The notes beneath the pieces were generated by a model. It saw nothing but the letters and a program-made list of their open reading frames with translations, made no database searches and was not told the origin of the DNA. From Rhodocyclales bacterium (lineage in GTDB: Bacteria; Pseudomonadota; Gammaproteobacteria; Burkholderiales; Rhodocyclaceae), in the NCBI GenBank assembly GCA_016183655.1, contig JACPEH010000021.1, positions 182,400 through 246,399 on the forward strand: 64,000 nt of DNA, written 5' to 3'. The position numbers and the translations under genes are program-made. The stretch's first letter is position 1; each line of letters opens with the position of its first letter. Below, piece by piece: positions 1-7,982 of the stretch.

Positions 1-1833
1 GTGCAGTTCCTGACCACGAGCATCGAGAGCTGGTTCGACGTGCGCGTCGAGAAGGCCCTTGAGTCCGGCCTCAACCTCGGCCGCAGCGCGCTCGATGCGC
101 AGCTTGCCGAACTGATGGACAAGGCGCAGGGAGCCGCGCTCGAACTCGCCGATCTGCCCGAGTCCCAGCACCGCGCGCAGCTCAACCGCCTGCGCGAACA
201 GGCCGGTTCGGAGACCGCGGCCTTATTTACGCTCTCCGGCCAGCTGCTCGGCAGCGCCACCAGCGGTCTCGGCGTGCTGATGCCGCCGCTGCCCTCGCCG
301 ACGCAGTTGCAGCAGGCGCGCGTCGGACGCGGCGTCGGCGCCGTCGAGGGCGAGTCCGATCACCTCTATCTGCGCGCGCTGTTGCCGGTGGTGGTGCGCA
401 AGCTCGGCGCCGAACCGCGGCTGCTGCAGTTGACGCATGCGGTGCCGGCCGGCGTCGCGCAGAATGCCGAGGCGGTGCAGGAGGTCTATCGCGACTACCA
501 GGAACTGTCGCTGGGACGACGGGGGCTGACGCAGATCTACGCACTGACGCTGACGCTGACCGTGCTGCTCGCGCTGTTTGCCGCCTTCGCGCTGGCCTTC
601 GTCATGGCGCGGCGGCTGTCGGCACCGCTGTCGATCCTCGCCGAGGGCACGCAGGCGGTCGCCGCCGGCGACTACACGCCGCGCCAGGCGATCTACAGCC
701 GCGACGAGCTCGGCGTGCTCACGCAGTCCTTCAGCCAGATGACGCGCCAGCTCGACGACGCACGCAAGGAGGCCGAGCGTCACCGCGCCGAGGTCGAGGC
801 CGGCCACGCCTACCTCGAATCGATCCTCGCCAACCTCTCTGCCGGCGTCCTCGTCTTCGACCGCGGCTTTCGCCTGAACAACATGAACGCCGGCGCGCTG
901 TCGATCCTCGACGACGATTTCCACGGCCTGATCGGCGCGCCGGTGGACGTCTGGCCGCGCCAGCAGGTGCTCGGCGACGCCATCCGCGCCGGCTTCGCCG
1001 GCCGCGCCGGCGACGAATGGCATACCCAGCTCGAACTGGAGCGGCCGAACGGGATGCCGCAGGTGCTGCTGCTGCGCGGCTCGAAACTGCCGGATGCCAG
1101 CGGCGGCGGCCACGTCGTCGTCTTCGACGACGTCACCCGGCTGATCGCCGCGCAGCGCAGCGCGGCCTGGGGCGAAGTGGCGCGGCGGCTGGCGCACGAG
1201 ATCAAGAACCCGCTGACGCCGATCCAGCTCTCCGCCGAGCGCCTGCAGATGAAGCTCGCCGACAAGCTCGGCAACGGCGACGTCGAATTCCTCAACCGCG
1301 GCACGCAGACGATCATCAACCAGGTACAGGCGATGAAGCGCATGGTCGACGACTTCCGCGACTACGCGCGGATGCCGGCGCCGGAGGTGGCGCCGCTCGA
1401 CCTCAACGGCCTGGTCGGCGAGGTGCTCGGCCTCTACGAGACCTCGCACGCGCAGGTCGAGGTGGCGCTCGCCGGCGACCTGCCGCCGGTGCTCGGCGAC
1501 GCCACGCAGATGCGGCAGATCATCCACAACCTGCTGCGCAACGCCGAGGATGCGCAGGAAGGCCGCGCCGAGGCGCGGATCGAGATCGCCACGCGGCGTG
1601 CCGGCCGCTTTGCCGAGCTGCGCGTCGCCGACGCCGGCCCCGGTTTCCCGGCCGACATCATGGCCCGCGTCTTCGAACCCTACGTCACCACCAAGGCCAA
1701 GGGCACCGGCCTCGGCCTGGCGATCGTGAAGAAGATCGTGGACGAGCATCACGGCAGCATCGACATCACCAACCGGCAACCGACCGGCGCGCAGGTTTCC
1801 ATCCGCCTGCCGCTGGTTGCCCAGGAGCAATGA
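1..1833 (+). CDS. ntrY: NtrY-like sensor histidine kinase, 5'-truncated by window edge
   Basis: Membrane sensor kinase that would phosphorylate the adjacent NtrX. The 610 visible residues show an extracytoplasmic stretch (about 1-175), one membrane segment (about 180-202), a HAMP linker (about 203-256), a PAS domain (about 268-370), a HisKA H-box with RLAHEIKNPLTP (His about 399) and a C-terminal HATPase with NAEDAQE, DAGPGFP and TGLGLAIV boxes. NtrY proteins normally carry further N-terminal membrane segments, and the reading frame is open to base 1, so the true start probably lies upstream and the GTG at base 1 should not be taken as the start. The ntrX start follows 4 bases after the stop, so the two are co-transcribed. 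In this family NtrYX is linked to nitrogen, redox or microaerobic control; the signal here is unknown. Confidence 0.9.
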   Translation: MQFLTTSIESWFDVRVEKALESGLNLGRSALDAQLAELMDKAQGAALELADLPESQHRAQLNRLREQAGSETAALFTLSGQLLGSATSGLGVLMPPLPSPTQLQQARVGRGVGAVEGESDHLYLRALLPVVVRKLGAEPRLLQLTHAVPAGVAQNAEAVQEVYRDYQELSLGRRGLTQIYALTLTLTVLLALFAAFALAFVMARRLSAPLSILAEGTQAVAAGDYTPRQAIYSRDELGVLTQSFSQMTRQLDDARKEAERHRAEVEAGHAYLESILANLSAGVLVFDRGFRLNNMNAGALSILDDDFHGLIGAPVDVWPRQQVLGDAIRAGFAGRAGDEWHTQLELERPNGMPQVLLLRGSKLPDASGGGHVVVFDDVTRLIAAQRSAAWGEVARRLAHEIKNPLTPIQLSAERLQMKLADKLGNGDVEFLNRGTQTIINQVQAMKRMVDDFRDYARMPAPEVAPLDLNGLVGEVLGLYETSHAQVEVALAGDLPPVLGDATQMRQIIHNLLRNAEDAQEGRAEARIEIATRRAGRFAELRVADAGPGFPADIMARVFEPYVTTKAKGTGLGLAIVKKIVDEHHGSIDITNRQPTGAQVSIRLPLVAQEQ

Positions 1834-1837
1834 GGAA

Positions 1838-3091
1838 ATGGCACAGATACTGGTCGTAGACGACGAAGTCGGCATTCGCGAACTGCTTTCGGAAATCCTC
1901 GCCGACGAGGGGCACACCGTCTGGCTGGCGGAAAACGCCACCGCCGCGCGCAAGGTGCGCAGCGAGAAGCGCCCTGACCTCGTCCTGCTCGACATCTGGA
2001 TGCCCGACACCGACGGCATCTCGCTGCTCAAGGAATGGTCCGCTGCCGGCCTGCTGACGATGCCGGTGGTGATGATGTCCGGCCACGGCACGATCGACAC
2101 CGCGGTCGAGGCGACGCGCATCGGCGCCGCCGACTTCCTGGAGAAGCCGATCGCGTTGCAGAAGCTGCTGGGCACGGTGAAGAAGGCCTTGAAGCACGAG
2201 ATGGTGCCGGCGAAGGCGCCGCTGACGCTGGACGCCTTCGCCCGTTCGCCGCTGATCAAGGACTTGAAGAAACGTCTGGAGCAGGCGGCGGCGAAGACGC
2301 CGGTGCTACTGCTCAAGTCGGCGTCGAGCGCGATTGCCGAACTGTGCGCGCGCTCGCTGCTGGCGCCGCATGCGCCGTGGCTCGACCTGGCGGCGGCGAG
2401 CGGGCCGCTGACCCAGGAAATGCTGCAGAAAGCCTCCGGCGGCATCCTCTTCGCCGCCGATCTGGGAGCGATGGGCAAGCTGCAGCAGATGAACCTCGCC
2501 TTTGCGCTGGAGCGCCTCGAAAAGAACAATGTCATGTTGGTCTGCGGCACCACCAAGGCCGTTCCGGCGCTCGCCGAGAACGGCTGGGACGTGGCCGTGC
2601 TGGCGCGGGTCGCCGAAGTCTGGGTGGCGCTGCCGCAGCTCTCGGCGCACGCCGACGAGGTGCCGGAGATCGCCTCGCTGCTGCTGACGCAGCTGGCCGA
2701 GCGAGGCGAAGTGCCGCCGCGCCGCTTCGCCGTCGGCGCGCTGAACGCGCTGCGCATGCACCGCTGGCAGGGCGACTGGCCGGAGCTGCAGGCGGCGGTG
2801 AAAAACCTGGCGCTGACCTCGCTGGAGGAGGAGATCGTCGCCGAGGACGTGACCCGCATCCTGCAGACCGAGCTGCGCGAGAACAGCGACACGCCGTCGC
2901 TGCTGCCCTTCTTCGAGCAGCCGCTGCGCGACGCGCGCGACGCTTTCGAGCGCCTCTACTTCGAGCACCAGCTGCGGCTGGAGGGCGGCAACATGACGCG
3001 CGTCGCCGAAAAGTCCGGCCTCGAACGCACCCATCTCTATCGCAAGCTGAAGCAGCTCGGCATCCAGATCGGCCGCCGCGGCGAGGAATAA
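1838..3091 (+). CDS. ntrX: NtrX response regulator with degenerate AAA+ domain
   Basis: Response regulator partner of NtrY. The start was set at ATG 1838 (MAQILVVDDE) because AGGAA lies just upstream, overlapping the ntrY stop; an ATG at 1817 in the same frame would overlap ntrY. The receiver domain is intact: acidic D8/D9, phospho-acceptor D52, S81 and K103. A Fis-type HTH ends the protein (about 375-417; NMTRVAEKSGLERTHLYRKL). The middle (about 135-350) is where a sigma-54 AAA+ domain should be, but Walker A is replaced by VLLLKSASSAIAELC, the GAFTGA loop is absent, and Walker B reads GGILFAADLG instead of GGTLFLDEIG. It is therefore unlikely to hydrolyse ATP or activate sigma-54 directly. 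At 417 aa it is somewhat shorter than classical NtrX (about 450). Confidence 0.88.
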   Translation: MAQILVVDDEVGIRELLSEILADEGHTVWLAENATAARKVRSEKRPDLVLLDIWMPDTDGISLLKEWSAAGLLTMPVVMMSGHGTIDTAVEATRIGAADFLEKPIALQKLLGTVKKALKHEMVPAKAPLTLDAFARSPLIKDLKKRLEQAAAKTPVLLLKSASSAIAELCARSLLAPHAPWLDLAAASGPLTQEMLQKASGGILFAADLGAMGKLQQMNLAFALERLEKNNVMLVCGTTKAVPALAENGWDVAVLARVAEVWVALPQLSAHADEVPEIASLLLTQLAERGEVPPRRFAVGALNALRMHRWQGDWPELQAAVKNLALTSLEEEIVAEDVTRILQTELRENSDTPSLLPFFEQPLRDARDAFERLYFEHQLRLEGGNMTRVAEKSGLERTHLYRKLKQLGIQIGRRGEE

Positions 3092-3129
3092 CGCACGCCA
3101 CCGCCAACGCGGGAACAAGGGGGAAACGC

Positions 3130-4560
3130 ATGAAGATCGTCATCCTCGGCGCCGGCCAGGTCGGTGCCAGCGTCGCCGAAAGCCTGGTCTCGGAAGAGAA
3201 CGACATCACCATCGTTGATACCGATGCGGCACGGCTGGCCTACCTGCAGGACCGGCTCGACCTGCGCACCGTCGTCGGCAACGCCTCGTGGCCTTCGGTA
3301 CTGGCCGACGCCGGCGCCGATGACGCCGACATGATCATTGCGGTGACGCAGAGCGACCAGACCAACCTGGTTGCCTGCAAGGTGGCGAAGAGCCTGTTCA
3401 ACGTGCCGACGCGGATCGCCCGGCTGCGTTCGGCCGACTTCCTCGACAGCGAAGCGCTGCTGGCGCCGGAGAACTTCGCCGTCGATTTCGCGATCTGCCC
3501 GGAGGAGGTCGTTACCGAGCACATCCGTCGCCTGGTCGAATTTCCCGAGGCCCTGCAAGTGCTGTCGTTCGGCTATGGCCGCGTGGCGCTGGTCGCCGTC
3601 CGCGCCTATGCCGGCGGCCTCCTAGTCGACAAGCCGATCCGCGAGATGCCGCAGCATCTTTCCGGCGAGGTCGACGCGCGGATCGTCGCCATCTTCCGCC
3701 ACGACCGGCCGTTGCCGCCGGCTGGCGACACCGTCATTCAGGACGGTGACGAGGTGTTTGTGCTTGCCGCCGAAGAGCACATTCGTCGCGTCATGCGCGA
3801 AATGCGCCGAATGACGATGCCCGTGCAGCGCATCATGATTGCCGGCGGCGGGAACATCGGCCAGCGCGTTGCCCGTGCGCTTAGCGGCCACTACGAGGTC
3901 AAGCTGATCGAGCGCAGTCCGTCGCGCTGCGAGGCGATTGCCAACACCATCGACCGTACGCTGGTGTTGCATGGCGATGCCACCGACGAGGATTTGCTGC
4001 ATCAGGAGGCGATCGATGCGATGGACTTGTTCCTCGCGCTGACCAACGACGACGAGGACAACATCATGGCCGCGTCGCTGGCCAAGCGGCTTGGCTGCAA
4101 GCGCGTGCTGGCATTGATCAACCGCAAGGTCTATGCCGATCTGGTGCAGGGTGGGCCGATCGACATCGCCATCTCGCCGGCGCAGGTGTCGATCGGCACG
4201 CTGTTGACCAAGGTGCGCCGTGGCGACGTGGCGCAGGTGCATAGCTTGCGGCGTGGCGCCGCCGAGGCGCTGGAGATCGTCGCCCACGGCGACGAAGCGC
4301 ATTCCAGGGTGATCGGCCGCCGTATCGGCGACCTGCCGGTGATCGAAGGGGCCTACATCGCCGCCATCGTTCGCGACTTCGACAAGTACGAGGACATTCG
4401 CCGCGAAGGCTTCGCGATGATCAAGCGCCAGGGCCACGTCGTAATCGCCCACAAGGAGGTGGTGATCCAGCCCGCCGACCATGTGATCGTTTTCTGCCAG
4501 AACAAGAAGGTGATCAAGAAGGTCGAGCAGCTGTTCGCGGTCGAGGCCGGCTTCCTGTGA
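3130..4560 (+). CDS. trkA: Trk potassium uptake protein TrkA
   Basis: Cytoplasmic NAD(H)-binding regulatory subunit of the Trk potassium uptake system. The 476 aa show two RCK units: the first opens with a Rossmann motif GAGQVG (residues 7-12), the second has GGGNIGQRVA (about 238-248); each is followed by a TrkA-C-type region (TVIQDGDEVFV and PADHVIVFCQ). The length fits the family (about 458 aa). ATG 3130 is preceded by an AAGGGGGA ribosome binding site. A longer frame continues upstream through ntrX but is only an antisense/off-frame extension. The stop overlaps the trkH start (GTGA), so translation of the two is coupled. Confidence 0.95.
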   Translation: MKIVILGAGQVGASVAESLVSEENDITIVDTDAARLAYLQDRLDLRTVVGNASWPSVLADAGADDADMIIAVTQSDQTNLVACKVAKSLFNVPTRIARLRSADFLDSEALLAPENFAVDFAICPEEVVTEHIRRLVEFPEALQVLSFGYGRVALVAVRAYAGGLLVDKPIREMPQHLSGEVDARIVAIFRHDRPLPPAGDTVIQDGDEVFVLAAEEHIRRVMREMRRMTMPVQRIMIAGGGNIGQRVARALSGHYEVKLIERSPSRCEAIANTIDRTLVLHGDATDEDLLHQEAIDAMDLFLALTNDDEDNIMAASLAKRLGCKRVLALINRKVYADLVQGGPIDIAISPAQVSIGTLLTKVRRGDVAQVHSLRRGAAEALEIVAHGDEAHSRVIGRRIGDLPVIEGAYIAAIVRDFDKYEDIRREGFAMIKRQGHVVIAHKEVVIQPADHVIVFCQNKKVIKKVEQLFAVEAGFL

Positions 4561-6017
4561 GATACCGCCTATTCCCGATCCTGCACGTGATGGGCATGCT
4601 GCTCATCTTCTTCGGGCTGACCTATCTGCTGCCGATCGCCACCAGCCTGATCTACGCCGACGGCACCGTCCTCGACTTCGTCGACGCGCTGGTCTTCTGC
4701 CTGGCCAGCGGTGCCGCGCTGTGGTTGCCGACGCGCCGCTACCGGCGTGAGTTGCAGCCGCGCGACGGCTTCCTGTTGGTTACGCTGGCCTGGGTGCTGA
4801 TGGCGGCGATCGCCACGGCGCCGCTGCTGCTGGTCATCCCCGGCCTGTCGTTTACCGACGCCTTGTTCGAAACGATGTCGGGGCTGACCACCACCGGGGC
4901 GACGGTGCTGACCGGGCTGGAGCAATTGCCGCCAGCGATCAACCTGTGGCGCCACGAGCTCAACTGGCTCGGCGGTATGGGCATCATCGTGCTCGCGGTG
5001 GCCATCCTGCCGCTGCTCGGCGTCGGCGGCATGCAGCTCTACAAGGCGGAGACGCCGGGGCCGATGAAGGATGCCAAGCTGACGCCGCGCATCGCCAGCA
5101 CCGCCAAGGCGCTGTGGCTGGTTTACTTTGGCATCACCGCCGCCTGCATCGTTAGCCTCAGGCTGGCGGGCATGAACTGGTTCGACGCCGTCTGCCATGC
5201 CTTCGCCGCACTGTCCCTGGGGGGCTTCTCGACCTACGACGCCTCGGTCGGCCACTTCGACTCGCCGCTGATCGAGGCGGTGCTGATCTTCTTCATGCTG
5301 GTTGCCGGCATCAACTTCGCAACGCATTTCGTCGCCTGGCGTGGCCGCTCGCTCAGGGCCTACTGGTTCGATGCCGAAGCCAAGTCATTCATAGCGCTGA
5401 TCGTGTCGAGTACGCTCGTGTGCACGATTTATCTCAGCGTTCTGGAGGTCTACCCGGAGTGGTGGACGACGCTGCGTCACGTCGCCTTCAACCTGGTATC
5501 AATTGCCACCGATTGCGGCTTCGCCAGCGTCGATTACGGCCAATGGCCGATCTTCGTGCCGCTGTGGATGCTGTTCCTGTCCTGCATAGCGGTCAGCTCG
5601 GGTTCGACCGGCGGCGGCATCAAGATGATCCGCACGCTGATCCTCGGCCAGCAAGCACTGCGCGAAATGCAGAAGTTGATCCATCCGGCGGTAGTCAACC
5701 CGATCCGTATCGGCGACAACCCGATTCCGCAGAACATTGCCGGCGCAGTGCTCGGCTTCATCTTCCTCTACGCGCTGACAGTCGGCGAATTGACCTTCTT
5801 CCTCGTCGCCTCCGGGCTCGATTTCGTCTCGGCGTTTACAGCCATCATCGCCTGCATCAACAACGCCGGTCCAGGCCTCAACGTGGTCGGTCCGGCGCAG
5901 AATTACCAGGCGCTCTCCGATTTCCAGACCTGGATCTGCGCGCTGGCGATGCTTGCCGGGCGCTTGGAGATATTCTCGCTGTTCGTGCTGTTTACGCCGT
6001 ATTTCTGGCGGCGGTGA
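4557..6017 (+). CDS. trkH: Trk potassium uptake protein TrkH
   Basis: Integral membrane potassium-translocating subunit of Trk, 486 aa with about ten hydrophobic segments and the repeated P-loop glycine regions of the SKT superfamily ([12 protein letters not shown] near residue 105-120; [19 protein letters not shown] near 345-355; INNAGPGL near 430). The GTG start sits inside the trkA stop (GTGA, 4-base overlap), a standard coupled arrangement. The [15 protein letters not shown]-terminus matches TrkH proteins, which supports the GTG start. Confidence 0.95.
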   Translation: MRYRLFPILHVMGMLLIFFGLTYLLPIATSLIYADGTVLDFVDALVFCLASGAALWLPTRRYRRELQPRDGFLLVTLAWVLMAAIATAPLLLVIPGLSFTDALFETMSGLTTTGATVLTGLEQLPPAINLWRHELNWLGGMGIIVLAVAILPLLGVGGMQLYKAETPGPMKDAKLTPRIASTAKALWLVYFGITAACIVSLRLAGMNWFDAVCHAFAALSLGGFSTYDASVGHFDSPLIEAVLIFFMLVAGINFATHFVAWRGRSLRAYWFDAEAKSFIALIVSSTLVCTIYLSVLEVYPEWWTTLRHVAFNLVSIATDCGFASVDYGQWPIFVPLWMLFLSCIAVSSGSTGGGIKMIRTLILGQQALREMQKLIHPAVVNPIRIGDNPIPQNIAGAVLGFIFLYALTVGELTFFLVASGLDFVSAFTAIIACINNAGPGLNVVGPAQNYQALSDFQTWICALAMLAGRLEIFSLFVLFTPYFWRR

Positions 6018-6021
6018 ACGG

Positions 6022-6372
6022 TCACCTGTCGTCGGAAAAGGCCTTCTTCGCCAGTGCCGCCTCGTCCACGCCGGCCCAGCCGGTGCCGCTGGCCTTCGCC
6101 GCGAAGCCGTAGGCGCTGTGCGCGGAGGACAGGCGGAAGACCTCCATCGCCACGTCGGGCGGGAAGCCGGCACGGTTGGGGCGGTCCGACACCATCAGGC
6201 TGTCCAGGTAGCGGTCGGCTTCGCGGGTGCCCCATAGGTCGGCCAGCCGCGCCAGCACGTGCGGGAATCGCTGCTCGATCTGCGCCGGATAGCAGGCGGC
6301 GTTGTCGCCCAACTTGGCCAGCAGCTTCTCCTTGATTGCCGGAATGTCCAGATCCTCGTTCGACTGGCCCAT
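6022..6372 (-). CDS. conserved hypothetical protein (about 116 aa)
   Basis: Function not recognised. A soluble acidic protein convergent with trkH (the stops are 4 bases apart). I chose ATG 6372 ([18 protein letters not shown]) over ATG 6384 because GGAGG lies 6-7 bases in front of the former, inside the codons of the longer form. The protein has a helical N-terminal part and a [21 protein letters not shown] core that reads like a small helical domain; no signal peptide, membrane segment or catalytic motif is visible. Proteins of this look occur as conserved hypotheticals in Betaproteobacteria, a recollection rather than something tested here. Confidence 0.7.
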   Translation of the reverse strand: MGQSNEDLDIPAIKEKLLAKLGDNAACYPAQIEQRFPHVLARLADLWGTREADRYLDSLMVSDRPNRAGFPPDVAMEVFRLSSAHSAYGFAAKASGTGWAGVDEAALAKKAFSDDR

Positions 6373-6512
6373 CTTCGCCTCCATTGCCGCTTGCGAAATA
6401 TGACGATTCTAGACTAGCACCATCGCCTGCCGATGGTCGACCGCCGCGTTGGCGGCGGTCGTCGAAAAGGCGGATAATTCCGCCTTTCCGCAATCTTCCG
6501 GCGCCCTCGATC

Positions 6513-7580
6513 ATGACCCGACCCCGCAACGACAATTTTCTCCGTGCCCTGTTGAAGGAGCCGACCGACCATACGCCGGTGTGGCTGATGCGCCAGGCCG
6601 GCCGCTACCTGCCGGAGTATTGCGAGACCAGGAAGCGCGCCGGCAGTTTCCTGCAACTGTGCAAGAGCCCGGCGATGGCCTGCGAGGTGACGCTGCAGCC
6701 GCTGGCGCGCTACGACCTCGACGCCGCGATCCTCTTTTCCGACATCCTTACCGTCCCCGACGCGATGGGCTTGGGCCTCTACTTCGCCGAAGGCGAGGGG
6801 CCGAAGTTCGAGCGCCCGCTGACCGAGGAATGGGCCATCCGCGACCTCGCCGCGCCGGATCCCTACGACCACCTGCGCTACGTGATGGACGGCGTCTCCG
6901 AGATCCGCCGCGCGCTCGACAATTCGGTGCCGCTGATCGGCTTCTCCGGCAGCCCGTGGACGCTGGCCTGCTACATGGTCGAAGGCGGCTCGTCGGACGA
7001 CTACCGCAAGGTCAAGGCGATGATGTACGACCGCCCGGACCTGATGCACCACATCCTGTCGGTGACCGCCGACGCCGTCACCAGCTACCTCAACGCGCAG
7101 ATCGACTCCGGCGCGCAAGCGGTGATGATCTTCGACTCGTGGGGCGGTGCGCTGTCGGCGGCGGCCTACCAGGAATTCTCGCTGGCCTACATGCGGAAGA
7201 TCGTCGCCGGCCTGAAGAAGGAAAAGGACGGCGAGAAGATCCCGAACATCGTGTTCACCAAGGGCGGCGGCCTGTGGCTCGAATCCATTGCGGACATCGG
7301 CTGTACCGGCATCGGCCTCGACTGGACGATCGACATCGGCGAAGCCCGCCGTCGCGTCGGCGACAAGGTCGCGCTGCAGGGCAACCTCGACCCGAACGTG
7401 TTGTTCGCCTCGCCGGACAAGATCGCCGCCGAAACGAAGAAGGTGCTCGACAGCTACGGCCAGGGCAATACCGGCCACGTCTTCAACCTGGGCCACGGCA
7501 TCTCGCAATTCACGCCGGCCGACCATGTGACGACGCTGGTCGATACCGTCCACGCCTACAGCCGCGAACTGCGCAAATAA
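6513..7580 (+). CDS. hemE: uroporphyrinogen decarboxylase
   Basis: Cytoplasmic enzyme that decarboxylates uroporphyrinogen III to coproporphyrinogen III in haem and tetrapyrrole synthesis. The 355 aa protein (family about 350-360) carries the two signature regions: [15 protein letters not shown] near residue 21-35 and [16 protein letters not shown] near residue 145-160, plus the C-terminal HVFNLGHGI. The start was set at ATG 6513 (MTRPRNDNF), the conserved N-terminus; the same frame runs upstream into the divergent gene's promoter region. A GC-rich hairpin follows the stop. Confidence 0.97.
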   Translation: MTRPRNDNFLRALLKEPTDHTPVWLMRQAGRYLPEYCETRKRAGSFLQLCKSPAMACEVTLQPLARYDLDAAILFSDILTVPDAMGLGLYFAEGEGPKFERPLTEEWAIRDLAAPDPYDHLRYVMDGVSEIRRALDNSVPLIGFSGSPWTLACYMVEGGSSDDYRKVKAMMYDRPDLMHHILSVTADAVTSYLNAQIDSGAQAVMIFDSWGGALSAAAYQEFSLAYMRKIVAGLKKEKDGEKIPNIVFTKGGGLWLESIADIGCTGIGLDWTIDIGEARRRVGDKVALQGNLDPNVLFASPDKIAAETKKVLDSYGQGNTGHVFNLGHGISQFTPADHVTTLVDTVHAYSRELRK

Positions 7581-7588
7581 GCTCAGGC

Positions 7589-7612
7589 CGGCCCCAAAAA
7601 AACGGGGCCGGC
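7589..7612 (+). terminator. GC-rich hairpin after hemE
   Basis: Inverted repeat GCCGGCCCC / GGGGCCGGC separated by AAAAAAAC, starting 8 bases after the hemE stop. The stem is strong, but no T-run follows on the plus strand, so it is either a weak intrinsic terminator or an mRNA 3'-end stabiliser. Confidence 0.5.
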
Positions 7613-7982
7613 GTGGCAAATTCCGGTTGACTTATGCACAGAATTTTCCGCCGCGCGGAGGTGGCGGAAAATTCCCTAGAAAAATCAGCGGCATCTTTTC
7701 AATTGTTTGATTTTTAACGGTTTTACATTTGCCTTATTTTACGGCAAAGTGACAAAACTCCTTGTGTGGAAGGCAGTTAGCCGGGTTTCCCGCAAGCAAT
7801 CCACAAAGTTATCCACAGAAATTGTGAACAACAAAAAAATGCTTGTCCGAGCAATGGCTTGCGGGTGATTTCAAGAAGCTGGACGAACAAAGCAATCTAA
7901 CTGGAATCCGCGCCAATGCTGCGTTGCAGCGAAATTCGGTCGCGAACGTCATGACCCGACCCTCAGCCGGACCTCGCCGCCC
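7613..7982. other. AT-rich intergenic region with DnaA boxes (origin-like)
   Basis: About 370 bp without a gene between hemE and priA. It holds two perfect DnaA boxes (TTATGCACA at 7632-7640; TTATCCACA at 7809-7817), a one-mismatch box on the minus strand at 7823-7831 (TTGTTCACA) and a weaker CAATCCACA at 7797-7805, so three boxes fall in 35 bp. Between the outer boxes lies an AT-rich tract (about 7675-7760) unlike the surrounding DNA, and a perfect 12-bp inverted repeat at 7641-7674. This is the composition of a replication origin or DnaA-controlled region. In Alphaproteobacteria oriC lies next to hemE, but in Betaproteobacteria it usually lies next to dnaA, which is not in this window. The call is therefore tentative. 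Confidence 0.45.
7641..7674. repeat. perfect 12-bp inverted repeat
   Basis: GAATTTTCCGCC at 7641-7652 and its exact reverse complement at 7663-7674, with a 10-base spacer. It starts one base after a perfect DnaA box. It could be a regulator site, part of an origin, or an RNA hairpin; nothing decides between these. Confidence 0.6.

Noticed and set aside
223..2892. 889-aa open frame on the minus strand
   Set aside because: Antisense to ntrY and ntrX, which carry clear motifs; long antisense frames are common at this GC.
2035..4560. 841-aa frame containing trkA
   Set aside because: Only the part from 3130 is TrkA; the first 365 codons are off-frame within ntrX.
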